Shown: positions 63,827-64,000 of the stretch, piece after piece
Layout: each line of letters starts with the position of its first letter
Position numbering within the stretch: position 1 is the stretch's first letter
Assembly (NCBI GenBank): GCA_945643635.1
Contig: CALZFC010000301.1
Coordinates: 213,501 to 277,500 of the forward strand
Direction: 5' to 3'
DNA: 64,000 nt
DNA from: Allodiplogaster sudhausi
Lineage: Eukaryota > Nematoda > Chromadorea > Rhabditida > Diplogasteridae
Program-made: the position numbers and the translations under genes
The notes under the pieces: model-generated
What the model saw: the letters and a program-made list of their open reading frames with translations, nothing else
What the model was told of the DNA's origin: nothing
Databases searched by the model: none

Positions 63827-64000
63827 AAAAAGAGAGAGAGAGGGAAAGTGAACACTTTAAGGAAACGTGGCCAAGGTTATCATCATCTTCATCATCATCA
63901 TGGAAAAGTGTCCTAATACATTGCCAGCTATTAACAAAGAAATCATGTAGCAGCTATTGCTTTCCAATTGTTTATTTCATTTAACAGCAAGCCCTGCCTT

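Overview
The window is intron-rich eukaryotic DNA, most probably from a free-living nematode. Three things support this: a transthyretin-like (TTL) secreted protein, a family that is essentially nematode-specific; a nuclear hormone receptor of the HNF4-derived 'supplementary' type that is expanded in nematodes; and many small exons with short TTTCAG-type acceptors. Very heavy (CT)n/(GA)n microsatellite load and ATGTATGT motifs would fit a diplogastrid such as Pristionchus, but that genus guess is inference. No bacterial operons, CRISPR arrays or viral genes were seen.

Layout. 1-9.2 kb: no gene recognised; CT/GA and AT microsatellites and a perfect 33-bp inverted repeat. 9.3-20.4 kb (+): a 17-exon lysosomal alpha-N-acetylglucosaminidase (NAGLU, GH89) gene, whose reconstructed frame closes exactly at 744 residues with both family acid residues present. 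22.7-24.9 kb (+): a six-exon TTL gene, 159 residues. 25-36 kb: no gene I can support, mostly microsatellite. 36.2-43.0 kb (+): a nuclear hormone receptor gene with ten exons and two alternative, duplicated, equal-length last exons. 43.0-45.5 kb: intergenic, with a tRNA-derived element. 45.5-63.8 kb (-): a 29-exon GYF-domain gene (GIGYF type, translational repression through 4EHP), convergent with the receptor gene. The four genes have unrelated roles (lysosomal glycan turnover, secreted carrier-like protein, transcription, mRNA repression), so no shared pathway is claimed.

The most unusual feature is in the introns. At least ten introns or gene ends on both strands carry a private tandem repeat that starts at or just after the 5' splice site in the direction of transcription. 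In the clearest case (50.2-51.8 kb) the repeat unit is a copy of the exon end plus its 5' splice site, giving about 33 decoy donor sites. Another intron holds at least 79 nearly identical 30-bp units. A dispersed element also supplies the 3' splice site of two different genes.

All exon models were built by eye from reading frame, splice phase and family motifs. Phases agree through every gene, but untranslated regions, some 5' ends and a few weak splice sites remain uncertain.
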